Shown here: positions 16,313-24,726 of the stretch, piece by piece
How the letters are laid out: every line of letters begins with the position of its first letter
Position numbering within the stretch: position 1 is the stretch's first letter
NCBI RefSeq assembly: GCF_020055635.1
Contig: NZ_JAIPUT010000025.1
Coordinates: 1 to 59,282 of the forward strand
Source of the DNA: Marivita sp.
GTDB lineage: Bacteria > Pseudomonadota > Alphaproteobacteria > Rhodobacterales > Rhodobacteraceae
DNA: 59,282 nucleotides
Direction of reading: 5' to 3'
Position numbers and translations under genes: made by a program
The notes under the pieces: model-generated
Seen by the model: the letters and a program-made list of their open reading frames with translations, nothing else
What the model was told of the DNA's origin: nothing
The model's database searches: none

Positions 16313-17356
16313 ATGACAAGGACCGCCGAACCGGCGCAGAGACAAACCGCGCTCAGCCTGATCGGGCTGAGCCGCCACTTCGGGACGTTCAAGGCTCTGG
16401 ACTCGATCTCTCTGGAGATCGAGGAAGGAGAGTTCTTCACCATTGTCGGCCCGTCCGGGTCCGGCAAAACCACGATGTTGCGCATCCTCGCCGGCCTGGA
16501 TCAGCCAACCCAAGGCAGCCTGCTGCTGCGCGGCACCGACATCACCCGCATGCCTGCGAACCAGCGTCCAACAGCGATGGTGTTTCAGTCTCTGGCCCTC
16601 TTCGATCATCGCAGCGTCGGCGAAAACGTGGAATTCGCGCTCAAGATGCGCGGGATGCCCAAGCCGGAGCGTCGCGAGCAGGCGTTCGAACTGCTGGATC
16701 TCGTCCATCTGGGTCGCGACTATTACAACCGTGCCGTTACGCAATGTTCCGGCGGCGAACGACAGCGGGTCGCGCTGGCCCGGGCGCTGGCCTCGGACCC
16801 TGAAATCCTCTTTTTCGACGAACCGCTTTCAGCGCTCGACTATCGCCTGCGCAAGACACTCGAGGTGGAACTGCGCGAATTGCAGCGACGCACCGGTCGG
16901 ACCTTTGTCTACATCACCCATAGCCTGGAAGAGGCGATGGTCATGTCGGACCGCATCGGCATCATGCGCGAAGGCAAATTGGTGCAGATCGGGACGCCGG
17001 CAGAGATCTACGGCCAGCCCAAGGACCGCTTTGTCGCCCGCTTCATGGGCGAGGTGAACATCTTCGAAGTCTCGGACCATCGGCTTGTCGATTTCGAAGC
17101 TTCTGTTTCAACCGTGAAAGACGGCTTCCTGATCGTGCGGCCCGAAATGCTGCACCCCGTCGATGCCGAGGATCCGGGACTACATTTCGAAGCCACCATT
17201 GCCGAGGTTTTCCGTCTTGGTTCTCGCGTTCAGCTTCACCTGGAGACCGTTGCTGGTCTGCTGGTGTCCGAACAGCCAGCCTCCTGTCAACTCAAGCCGA
17301 ACGATGCTGTTCGCTTCGGGTTCGACCCCGATCAGACACATAGCGTGCCCGAATGA
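16313..17356 (+). CDS. Spermidine/putrescine-type ABC ATPase (PotA-like)
   Basis: The 347-residue ATPase has Walker A GPSGSGKTT (46-54), signature CSGGERQRVALARAL, Walker B ILFFDEPLSALD and a C-terminal TOBE regulatory domain (about 275-347), as in PotA/UgpC. The ATG at 16313 lies 7 bases after the receptor stop; the frame is open much further upstream, but that part overlaps the receptor gene. The stop overlaps the next permease by 4 bases. Confidence 0.9.
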   Translation: MTRTAEPAQRQTALSLIGLSRHFGTFKALDSISLEIEEGEFFTIVGPSGSGKTTMLRILAGLDQPTQGSLLLRGTDITRMPANQRPTAMVFQSLALFDHRSVGENVEFALKMRGMPKPERREQAFELLDLVHLGRDYYNRAVTQCSGGERQRVALARALASDPEILFFDEPLSALDYRLRKTLEVELRELQRRTGRTFVYITHSLEEAMVMSDRIGIMREGKLVQIGTPAEIYGQPKDRFVARFMGEVNIFEVSDHRLVDFEASVSTVKDGFLIVRPEMLHPVDAEDPGLHFEATIAEVFRLGSRVQLHLETVAGLLVSEQPASCQLKPNDAVRFGFDPDQTHSVPE

Positions 17357-18198
17357 CCCAACAGAAGCTTGGCCTCCTTTTCATGGCTCCGGTTGCCGCC
17401 TTTTTGTTGATCGGGTTCGTGTCTCCGATCCTGATTGTCGGCTGGTACAGCCTGATGGAGCCACGCAGTTTCGATCTGAACACGGTATTCACGATTGCCA
17501 ATTACCGATCCGCCTTTTCCGATGGTTACGGTCCGCCGTTCTTCTGGTCGCTGAGCTTCGCAGCGGTGACAACACTCACCTGCCTTGTTCTGGCTTGGCC
17601 GACGGCAAAACTCTTGCACCGGTTTGCCGGGCGTGGAGCGGCTGTCATCACCGCGTTGATCGCGGTTCCGATCTTCATTTCCGAAAGCGTGCGCTTGTTT
17701 GGGATGTCGCTCTTTCTCATGCCGGGCGGTGGTATCCTTGCCGGTTCCATGCGCGCGTTGTTCGACCTCTCCATCGGCAGCGTGCTCAACACCAAGCTGG
17801 CCGTCTACCTGGGTCTCGTCTACGTGCATTTTCCCTTTGTCCTCTTCCCGGCGCTTCTGGGTGTGGCTCTGATCCCGCAGGACCGGATCGACGCCGCCCG
17901 AGATCTGGGTGCGTCCCGCTGGCAGGTGCTGCGAGAGGTGGAACTGCCACTGGCGTTGCCCGGCCTCGTCATCGGCGCGCTCCTCACATTCGTTCTCTGC
18001 ATCGGGGCTAATGCCGAGGCGGCCATTCTGGGGGGCCAGACCGTTACCGTGCTCACGCGCGCCGTCGAACAACGGTTCTCCTATGCGCAGGATTGGCCCA
18101 TGGGCGCCGCGCTGACAATGCTGGTGATCGCGATGACGGCGGTGTTCGTGTTCCCGGCCCTGTCGCGGCTCGATCTAAACCGGCTGATCCGCAGATGA
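17353..18198 (+). CDS. Spermidine/putrescine-type ABC permease (PotB-like)
   Basis: The 281-residue inner-membrane permease has six hydrophobic segments and an EAA loop (DRIDAARDLGASRWQVLREVELPLALPGL). The N-terminal segment LGLLFMAPVAAFLLIGFVSPILIVGWYSL is typical of PotB-like first helices. Start and stop overlap both neighbours by 4 bases, indicating coupled translation in the ABC operon. Confidence 0.9.
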   Translation: MTQQKLGLLFMAPVAAFLLIGFVSPILIVGWYSLMEPRSFDLNTVFTIANYRSAFSDGYGPPFFWSLSFAAVTTLTCLVLAWPTAKLLHRFAGRGAAVITALIAVPIFISESVRLFGMSLFLMPGGGILAGSMRALFDLSIGSVLNTKLAVYLGLVYVHFPFVLFPALLGVALIPQDRIDAARDLGASRWQVLREVELPLALPGLVIGALLTFVLCIGANAEAAILGGQTVTVLTRAVEQRFSYAQDWPMGAALTMLVIAMTAVFVFPALSRLDLNRLIRR

Positions 18199-19004
18199 CC
18201 CGAGCATGGAAATATGTCGGAGCGATCTGGCTGGCGCTTGTGGTTGTACTTCTTTACCTGCCGATCCTCTCGGTCGGCCTCGCAAGTTTGGCCAACACCC
18301 GATACATGCGCTTTCCGCATCGCAACTGGTCCATCGGCGCTTATACCGACGCGCTCTCGCAGCATGAAACTCTGGTTCTGCACCTGACATCTCTCAAGGT
18401 GGCTTTGCTGGTGACCGTGCTTTCCGTCATTCTGGCAACTCTTGGGGCGATGGCCTTTGCCCGCTATGACTGGCGGGGCCGGTCGGCCTTTCAGAAAGTC
18501 GTCGTGCTGCCGATTTTTTTTCCGCAGCCGGTCTTGGGCTTAGCGCTCTTGTTGTTTTTCTCGGCACTCGGATTCACACCCACATGGAAGACGGCCGTCT
18601 TTGCTCATATGGTCTGGGTTCTTCCCATCGTGACTCTTGTGATTTCGATCCGGCTCTTCGGTTATGATCCGGCCCAAGAGGACGCTGCACGCGATTTGGG
18701 AGCGTCGCGCTGGCAGGTGCTGCGCGAAGTCACCCTGCCCTACCTGTCACCAGGCCTGATTTCGGGGGGGCTGTTCGCGTTCCTGTTGTCGTGGTCGAAC
18801 TTGCCTTTGTCGATCTTTACCACCGGCGCGGACACAACGCTTCCCGAATGGCTGTTCAGCCGCGTCGCCACGAACTATGCGCCTGTCGTTTCCGCCATCG
18901 CGGTGATTGCAACGCTAGCGTCGGTGCTGTTGGGATGTGTCGTCATCCTGATCCTGCGCCTGATCGATACCCACGGAATCAAGGGGGACGGGGATCATGG
19001 CTGA
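18195..19004 (+). CDS. Spermidine/putrescine-type ABC permease (PotC-like)
   Basis: The second membrane subunit has 269 residues with a PotC-like start (WLALVVVLLYLPILSVGLASL) and an EAA loop EDAARDLGASRWQVLREVTLPYLSPGL, nearly identical to that of its partner. The ATG at 18195 overlaps the preceding stop by 4 bases; the frame continues upstream inside the previous gene but a start there is not expected. It overlaps the deacetylase gene by 8 bases. Confidence 0.9.
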   Translation: MTRAWKYVGAIWLALVVVLLYLPILSVGLASLANTRYMRFPHRNWSIGAYTDALSQHETLVLHLTSLKVALLVTVLSVILATLGAMAFARYDWRGRSAFQKVVVLPIFFPQPVLGLALLLFFSALGFTPTWKTAVFAHMVWVLPIVTLVISIRLFGYDPAQEDAARDLGASRWQVLREVTLPYLSPGLISGGLFAFLLSWSNLPLSIFTTGADTTLPEWLFSRVATNYAPVVSAIAVIATLASVLLGCVVILILRLIDTHGIKGDGDHG

Positions 19005-19884
19005 CGTTCCTCCGCAGGATTGGCCAGAAGAGTTCTGGCGCGACAAGGTCAACCGGGTGCGCGCGGGGCGCCGACTTGCCCCGGTTTTTTGGCCCGAAGG
19101 CGGAAAAGCCGCGCTCGCGCTGTCATTCGATTGTGACCACGAAACCTTTGAAATGGGTGGCGGTCGCCATGCCGTCGGTCGCTTGGGTTGGGGAGAATTC
19201 GGCCGCCGTGTCGGGGTGCCGCGCATCCTCGACACATTGCGCCAGCATGATGCCCAAGCGTCCTTTTTCATTCCTGCCGTTTCTGCCCTGATCGATCCGG
19301 ACGAACCACGCCGAATTGTGGATGCCGGCCACGAGATCGGTGTACACGGCTGGATTCACGAGGCGAACGCAACCCTGACCAACACGCAGGAGCGCGATCT
19401 GCTTCACCGGTCGCGCGACACGCTGGAGAAATTGAGTGGACAACGCCCCGTGGGTCATCGCGCCGCCCATTGGGATCTGAGCGATCACACCATCCCGCTG
19501 GTGGCCGAAGCCGGGTTCGACTACGACAGTTCGATGATGGCCGACGACAGTTGTTACGAACTGATCAGCGAGGGCACTCCGACCGGCCTTGTCGAAGTGC
19601 CTGTGGACTGGGTCCGCGACGACGCGGTCTATCTCTTGTTTAATCGGGTGCCACCGACCCGCCCTTCCCTGAGCGCCGATGATGTTCTGAAGGTCTTCCT
19701 GCGCGAATTCGACGCCGCGTTCGACGAAGGTGGATTGTGCCAACTCGTCATGCATCCTTTCGTGATCGGATATCGTTCGCGCATCTGGATACTTGATGAA
19801 CTCTTGCGCCATGCGCGTTCCCGTGGCGACGTGTTCATCGGTACCCATGCCGCCGTGGCGGCCCACGCCAAGCTGAATGGATAG
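18997..19884 (+). CDS. Polysaccharide deacetylase (NodB-homology) family protein
   Basis: The 295-residue protein has the NodB fold with metal ligands Asp45-Asp47 in LSFDCDHE and His117/His121 in HEIGVHGWIHEA, followed by GHRAAHWDLSDHTIPLVAEAGFDYDSSM. This branch contains cytoplasmic enzymes such as PuuE-type allantoinase-like hydrolases and N-deacylases, not only chitin deacetylases. There is no signal peptide. Its place at the end of a polyamine-type ABC operon suggests that it removes an acyl or amide group from the imported compound; this is inferred. Confidence 0.88.
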   Translation: MADVPPQDWPEEFWRDKVNRVRAGRRLAPVFWPEGGKAALALSFDCDHETFEMGGGRHAVGRLGWGEFGRRVGVPRILDTLRQHDAQASFFIPAVSALIDPDEPRRIVDAGHEIGVHGWIHEANATLTNTQERDLLHRSRDTLEKLSGQRPVGHRAAHWDLSDHTIPLVAEAGFDYDSSMMADDSCYELISEGTPTGLVEVPVDWVRDDAVYLLFNRVPPTRPSLSADDVLKVFLREFDAAFDEGGLCQLVMHPFVIGYRSRIWILDELLRHARSRGDVFIGTHAAVAAHAKLNG

Positions 19885-19887
19885 GCC

Positions 19888-20382
19888 ATGTCGAACACCG
19901 CACTTGCCCGTTTTGATCTTGCTTTGGCTCAGGCCGAGACGCCCGATCATGCCTACAAGGCTCTGAACGATCTGGTCGATGACACCGTCGGCGCAAAGCT
20001 GTTCACGATCATGTCCGTCAATATGGACGCCATGCTTGCGCGCCGCGCCTACAGCTCCGATGCCGCGAATTACCCGACCTCGGGCACGAAAGAGATCACG
20101 ATAAACCGCTGGTTCGATCACGTGCACGGAAAGGGCCAAACCTTTGTTGCCAATACCTTGAACGAAATCGACACTGTGTTTCCCGATGCCGAACTGATCG
20201 GACGGCTGGGCTGCGGGTCGGTGATCAACCTACCGGTGACGCAGGACGGGCACCTTGTCGCCACGATGAACATACTGCACGAAGAGCAGTATTATACCGC
20301 CGCGCGGGTATCCTATTGCAACGAACATCTTTCAGACCCAGCGCATCGGGCTGTCCAGGCAGCACGACGGCTAGGCAGCTAG
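19888..20382 (+). CDS. GAF-domain protein
   Basis: The 164-residue protein consists of one GAF domain: an N-terminal helix (about 5-35), then LFTIMSVNMDAMLARRAYSS, the central VFPDAELIGRLGCGSVINLPVTQDGHLVATMNILH and a final helix. GAF domains bind small ligands. Stand-alone GAF proteins of this form accompany amine and purine-related transport operons, where their job is unknown. It follows the deacetylase by 3 bases and its end overlaps the convergent XRE-cupin gene by 4 bases. Confidence 0.85.
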   Translation: MSNTALARFDLALAQAETPDHAYKALNDLVDDTVGAKLFTIMSVNMDAMLARRAYSSDAANYPTSGTKEITINRWFDHVHGKGQTFVANTLNEIDTVFPDAELIGRLGCGSVINLPVTQDGHLVATMNILHEEQYYTAARVSYCNEHLSDPAHRAVQAARRLGS

Positions 20383-20966
20383 GTTGCGGTCCGGTCCTCG
20401 AAAAGGTCGATGGTTCCGGTCCAGAGCGCGCGCACGGGTGCTTTAGTCCGATTGGCCCATCCATGGGGGCGGCTCGCATCATAATGCGCGCTGTCACATT
20501 CTGCCAAGGTCAGGATTTCGTCTTCCAGCGTAATATCCAACACGCCGGTTAGAACAAAGATCGTTTCTTCGCCGGCATGGGTGACGATGTCGGATTGATA
20601 CCCCGGCTCGAGCGTCATGATGAAAGACGACAATTCGCTCCCCGGGAAGGTAGCCCCCAGCCGCTCGTACCGCAGTTGCGAAGAGCCGACGACGAATTGA
20701 GGCCGGTTTCTGGCCCGACTGACGCAGTCTGTGGGTTGTGGCCTTGTAATCAGGAATTCCATGCCGACACCCAGCGCCTTCGAAATGGCCGCGAGCGTGG
20801 TGAGTGTCGGCACCGCCTTGTCGCGTTCTATGAGACTGAGATAGCCAATCGAAATGCCTGCGACCTCGGCCACATCCTGCAAAGTCAGTTCCAGCTTTTG
20901 CCGCCGGACACGGATGGTCTTTCCGATCAACAACCCATTCGCTCCGGTGATATCGTCCAAACTCAC
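20379..20966 (-). CDS. XRE-family transcriptional regulator with cupin domain
   Basis: The 195-residue regulator has an N-terminal HTH (about 12-70, RRQKLELTLQDVAEVAGISIGYLSLIERDKAVP) and a C-terminal cupin (about 100-185, LEPGYQSDIVTHAGEETIFVLTG) that probably senses a small effector. Its start overlaps the end of the system-2 OppF-like gene by 4 bases, so it is the last gene of that operon. Homologues such as PuuR repress amine-utilisation genes. It is a second regulator in the window besides the IclR protein. Confidence 0.9.
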   Translation of the reverse strand: MSLDDITGANGLLIGKTIRVRRQKLELTLQDVAEVAGISIGYLSLIERDKAVPTLTTLAAISKALGVGMEFLITRPQPTDCVSRARNRPQFVVGSSQLRYERLGATFPGSELSSFIMTLEPGYQSDIVTHAGEETIFVLTGVLDITLEDEILTLAECDSAHYDASRPHGWANRTKAPVRALWTGTIDLFEDRTAT

Positions 20967-21751
20967 ATGCCCATCCCTCTGGTTGCCTCCTGCAAAGCAG
21001 CAAGATCACGATCACCTGCACCAAGGCTGGCATCATATAGCTCCTGCGAATAGGGTTCGGCAAATGTTCCAGTGCGCAAGGCCGAAACCCCGGCCTCTTC
21101 GACAAGGCGCCCGTGGCGCAGGACACCCAGTCGGTCACACAGGAAACTGACAACCGGAAGCGAATGTGTGACCAGAACATAGGTCAGATTGCGTTCCTCT
21201 CGTATGCGAACCAGAAGGTTCAGGATCTCGGCCTGAACGCTCACATCAAGGGCAGATGTCGGTTCGTCCAGCAAAAGAAGCCTTGGTTCCAGCATCAAGG
21301 CCCGCGCAATGGCGACGCGCTGACGCTGACCACCAGAAAGTTGGTGCGGGAACCGGAAGCGGAAGCGCGGGTCAAGGCCCACATCCTGCATCATCTGTAC
21401 AACGCGTTCGGCTCGATCCCGGATGCCGTGCACCTTGAGCGGCTCCAAGAGGGTGGCGTCCACCGTCCGGCGCGGGTGCAGCGACGCGTAGGGGTCCTGA
21501 AAGATCATCTGGCAATGACGCGCAAAGGCAAGGTCGATGCGCCCCTGCCGCGGCATGCCGTCCACCTCGATCTTTCCGCGCCAGTCGCGGACCATGCCGA
21601 CGACGGACCGCAGGATCGTGGATTTCCCGGATCCGCTTTCCCCGACGAGCGCATAGCTTTCGCCGGGCTTTGCCGAAAAAGACACGTCCTTGACCACGTC
21701 GGTGCGCCCATAGCGCACAAAAAGATGGTCGATGCTCAGGGCCGGGGTCAT
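20963..21751 (-). CDS. Peptide/nickel-type ABC ATPase, OppF/NikE-like (system 2)
   Basis: The 262-residue ATPase has Walker A GESGSGKS, signature SGGQRQRVAIARAL and Walker B LLLLDEPTSALD. It is shorter than the OppF proteins of systems 1 and 3 and lacks their C-terminal cysteine tail, as do NikD/NikE-type ATPases. System 2 may therefore handle a different ligand class. The ATG at 21751 overlaps the preceding gene by 4 bases; the open frame extends to 21922 but only within that gene. Confidence 0.9.
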   Translation of the reverse strand: MTPALSIDHLFVRYGRTDVVKDVSFSAKPGESYALVGESGSGKSTILRSVVGMVRDWRGKIEVDGMPRQGRIDLAFARHCQMIFQDPYASLHPRRTVDATLLEPLKVHGIRDRAERVVQMMQDVGLDPRFRFRFPHQLSGGQRQRVAIARALMLEPRLLLLDEPTSALDVSVQAEILNLLVRIREERNLTYVLVTHSLPVVSFLCDRLGVLRHGRLVEEAGVSALRTGTFAEPYSQELYDASLGAGDRDLAALQEATRGMGM

Positions 21752-22584
21752 TGGTCGTATTCCATGTCGCGGTCCATCACCGGAAGCACCTTGCGGGTTT
21801 CGTCCATCCGGGGCACGGCCGCCAGAAGTCCCTTCGTATAGGGGTGCGTCGCCGCGTGGAGTTGGCCGGCCTCGAGCTCTTCGACGACGCGTCCGCGATG
21901 CATGACCAGCACCCGGTCGCAATAGCGGGCCACCAGCTCCAGGTCATGACTGATCAGGATCAGCGCCATCCCATTGCCGACAATCATCGTGTCGATCAGG
22001 TCAAGCACCTGTGCCTGCACGCTGACATCCAGCGCCGAGGTCGGCTCGTCCGCGATCAGGACATCGGGCTGCGGAATAAGCATCATCGCGATCATCACCC
22101 GCTGACCCATGCCGCCAGACACTTCGTGCGGATAAAGCTTCATCACCCGGTCGGGGTCGTCAATGCGCACCTGATCCAACATGGCGCGTACCCGGGTCTT
22201 CACCTCGGTGCGGGGCAGGTTTTCATGCACCCGCAGCGCCTCGGCGATCTGGGTGCCAATGGTCATGACCGGGTTCAGCGAAAACTTGGGATCTTGCATC
22301 ACCATCGAAATCCGCGCACCACGAATGTTGCGCATCTGCTTCTCGCTAAGCGCGTTCAGGTCGATCCCGTCGAAGATAAGCCTGTCCGTTTCAACCTTCG
22401 CAGGATGCTTGAGCAGGCGCAGCAGCGACCGCCCGGTCAGCGACTTGCCAGATCCGCTTTCGCCCACAATCCCCAACCGTTCGCGGCCAAGGTCGAACGA
22501 CACGCCATGCACCACCTGTACCGGTCCGCGCGGTCCGGGAAAGGTCACGCGCAGGTTGCGCAGCTGCAAAAGAGGCTCAGTCAT
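21748..22584 (-). CDS. Peptide/nickel-type ABC ATPase, OppD/NikD-like (system 2)
   Basis: The 278-residue ATPase has GESGSGKS (Walker A), SGGMGQRVMIAM (signature, with Gly in place of the usual Arg after SGGM) and VLIADEPTSALD (Walker B). It lacks the C-terminal cysteine cluster of longer OppD proteins and ends shortly after the HPYTKGLLAAVP segment. Start overlaps the permease stop by 4 bases. Confidence 0.9.
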   Translation of the reverse strand: MTEPLLQLRNLRVTFPGPRGPVQVVHGVSFDLGRERLGIVGESGSGKSLTGRSLLRLLKHPAKVETDRLIFDGIDLNALSEKQMRNIRGARISMVMQDPKFSLNPVMTIGTQIAEALRVHENLPRTEVKTRVRAMLDQVRIDDPDRVMKLYPHEVSGGMGQRVMIAMMLIPQPDVLIADEPTSALDVSVQAQVLDLIDTMIVGNGMALILISHDLELVARYCDRVLVMHRGRVVEELEAGQLHAATHPYTKGLLAAVPRMDETRKVLPVMDRDMEYDQ

Positions 22585-23486
22585 CGCCCGTCCCTCTGCC
22601 GCGGGTCGAGCACGTCGCGCAGCCCGTCCCCCAGAAAGCAGAAGCCCAAACTGACGATGATGATGGCAAAGCCGGGCATCGTGGCGACCCACCACTGATC
22701 AAGGATGAACGACCGCCCGCGCGAGATCATCGCGCCCCATTCCGGCAAGGGGGGCTGTGCGCCAAGCCCCAGGAACCCGAGCCCCGCGGCCGTCAGAATG
22801 ATACCTGCCATGTCGAGCGTGACCCGAATGATGGTCGAGGACATGCAAAGCGGCAGCACATGAACCCCGATCACCCGCAGATGCGACGCGCCCTGCAACT
22901 GTACCGCCGCGATGAATTCCGAATTGCGAAATGTCAGCGTTTCCGCCCGCGCGATCCTTGCATAGGCGGGCCAGGCGGTGATGGCGATCGCGATGATGGC
23001 GTTTTGCAGGCCTGCGCCCAATGCCGCAACAAAGGCCAGAGCCATGATGAGTTTCGGCAGCGACAGGAAAACATCGGTGATCGCCATCAGGACACGGTCG
23101 GTCCAGCCGCCGAAATACCCCGCCACCGCGCCGATGATCAGCCCGATCGGCGCCGAGATCACCGCGACCATGACAACGATCAGCAACGTGATCCGCGCAC
23201 CGTACAGGATACGGCTCAGAATATCGCGACCCAACTCATCGGTGCCCAGCCAGTGTTCCGCGCTTGGCGGCATCAACCGCATAGACAGGTTTTGTCCGAC
23301 AGGGGTGTAGGGTGCCAGCACCGGCGCGAAAATTGCCACCACGATCAGCGTCCCAACGATCAACGCGCCAAGCACCGCCAGTGGGTTGCGGGCAAAGCTG
23401 CGCCAGATGGCATAGGCTTGTGCCGCTTGCGCTTGCCAGCGCGACGTCGGTGCATCCGCAGTCAGCCACAGTTTCAGCGGGGTCAT
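22581..23486 (-). CDS. Peptide/nickel-type ABC permease, OppC-like (system 2)
   Basis: This 301-residue permease has the OppC motif WLGTDELGRDILSRILYGARITL, EAA loop around FIAAVQLQGASHLRVIGVHVLPLC and six hydrophobic segments. It ends with the typical GDGLRDVLDPRQRD. It lies 3 bases after its OppB-like partner with GGAG upstream of the ATG. Confidence 0.92.
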   Translation of the reverse strand: MTPLKLWLTADAPTSRWQAQAAQAYAIWRSFARNPLAVLGALIVGTLIVVAIFAPVLAPYTPVGQNLSMRLMPPSAEHWLGTDELGRDILSRILYGARITLLIVVMVAVISAPIGLIIGAVAGYFGGWTDRVLMAITDVFLSLPKLIMALAFVAALGAGLQNAIIAIAITAWPAYARIARAETLTFRNSEFIAAVQLQGASHLRVIGVHVLPLCMSSTIIRVTLDMAGIILTAAGLGFLGLGAQPPLPEWGAMISRGRSFILDQWWVATMPGFAIIIVSLGFCFLGDGLRDVLDPRQRDGR

Positions 23487-23489
23487 GGC

Positions 23490-24548
23490 TCAGCGGCTCC
23501 TTGGATCGAGGATGCGATAGAGCACATCCGAGGTGCGGTTGATAACGATGAAGACCGTCCCGATCAGGATGGTCGCCCCCAGCACCGCGTTCATGTCGGC
23601 GGTCAGCAGCGCGGTGGTCAGATAATTGCCGATGCCCGGCCACGAGAACACGATCTCGATCATCACCGACCCTTCCAGCAACACGGCATAAGACAGGCCG
23701 ATCACCGTTACCAGTTGCACTCGGATCGGGTAGAAGGCGTGTTTCCAGATCACCGCCCGTTCGCTCACTCCCTTGACACGTGCGGTCGTCACGAATTCTT
23801 GGTCCAACTGGTCCAGCATGAAAGATCGCGTCATCCGCGCGATATAGGCAAGACTGAAGAACCCCAGGATCGAGGACGGCAGGATCAGGTGCGACAGCGC
23901 ATTTAGAAAGATCTGCATGTCCCCTGCCAACAGTGCGTCAAGCGTCAAAATCCCCGTGACCGTCGGAACAAGACCATCATAGAAGATGTCGAGTCGCCCT
24001 GGCCCCGCCACCCAACCGAGGCCTGCATAGAAGACGGCCAACCCGACCAGCCCCATCCAGAACGCGGGAACGGCGTATCCCAAGAGGCCCAGAACGCGGA
24101 TCAGCTGATCGATCCAGCTTCCTGCCTTGGCGGCGGCAATGACGCCCATCGGCACACCCAGCACGACGCCGATCACTATCCCGAACGTCGCCATCTCGAA
24201 AGTCGCAGGGAAGAACCGGACAAGATCTTCGACAACAGGCCGCCCCGTCGATAGCGACATTCCGAAATTGCCGGTCAGCACATCGCGGACATACAGCGCA
24301 AATTGTGTAATCAGGGGTTTGTCCAAGCCCATTTGCCGGAAGGTCGCATCATAGACCTCTTGTGATGCCCTGTCGCCGACCACTGCCACAACCGGGTCGA
24401 TGGGCACGATTCGTCCGATAAAAAACGTGATGGTCAGAAGACCCAGGAAGGTCATCGCCGTGACCAGAACGAACCGTCCGACCGTGCCCAAACCAGAGAC
24501 AAGGCGTGGGGCACGTTCGGAATCGGGGAAAGGCGACAAAGCTGACAC
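23490..24548 (-). CDS. Peptide/nickel-type ABC permease, OppB-like (system 2)
   Basis: The 352-residue permease has an OppB core (FVLVTAMTFLGLLTITFFIGRIVPIDP, then LGLDKPLI-like MGLDKPLITQFALYVRDVLTGNFGMS) and ends with DVLYRILDPRSR. The start is uncertain: the GTG at 24548 has GAGG about 9 bases upstream, while a TTG at 24563 is also in frame. It is the first gene of the five-gene leftward operon with the XRE-cupin gene last. A strong operator copy lies at 24576-24598. Confidence 0.9.
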   Translation of the reverse strand: MSALSPFPDSERAPRLVSGLGTVGRFVLVTAMTFLGLLTITFFIGRIVPIDPVVAVVGDRASQEVYDATFRQMGLDKPLITQFALYVRDVLTGNFGMSLSTGRPVVEDLVRFFPATFEMATFGIVIGVVLGVPMGVIAAAKAGSWIDQLIRVLGLLGYAVPAFWMGLVGLAVFYAGLGWVAGPGRLDIFYDGLVPTVTGILTLDALLAGDMQIFLNALSHLILPSSILGFFSLAYIARMTRSFMLDQLDQEFVTTARVKGVSERAVIWKHAFYPIRVQLVTVIGLSYAVLLEGSVMIEIVFSWPGIGNYLTTALLTADMNAVLGATILIGTVFIVINRTSDVLYRILDPRSR

Positions 24549-24575
24549 GTTGATCGGCCTCAATATCTGGCGTTT

Positions 24576-24598
24576 GTACGTATTACGAACAAAAGTTC
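24576..24598. promoter_or_regulatory. Putative tripartite IclR-type operator between Opp system 2 and its receptor
   Basis: GTACG-N5-CGAAC-N4-GTTC: the mirror-image arrangement, with the third half-site on the left and the exact GAAC-N4-GTTC palindrome at 24587-24598. It lies close to the OppB-like start (leftward) and 129 bases before the receptor gene (rightward), so one site could serve both divergent transcripts. Confidence 0.65.
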
Positions 24599-24726
24599 TT
24601 TAAATGTAAAGGCGCCTTTGCTTATACTAAAATTGTTTTACTGCTGGATTTGACGAGTCTGGCAGAAACCCCGGGCCGGAACAACAGAGTCCCGCCGGGC
24701 CATCAGGTTCACAGGAGGTTCACCCG

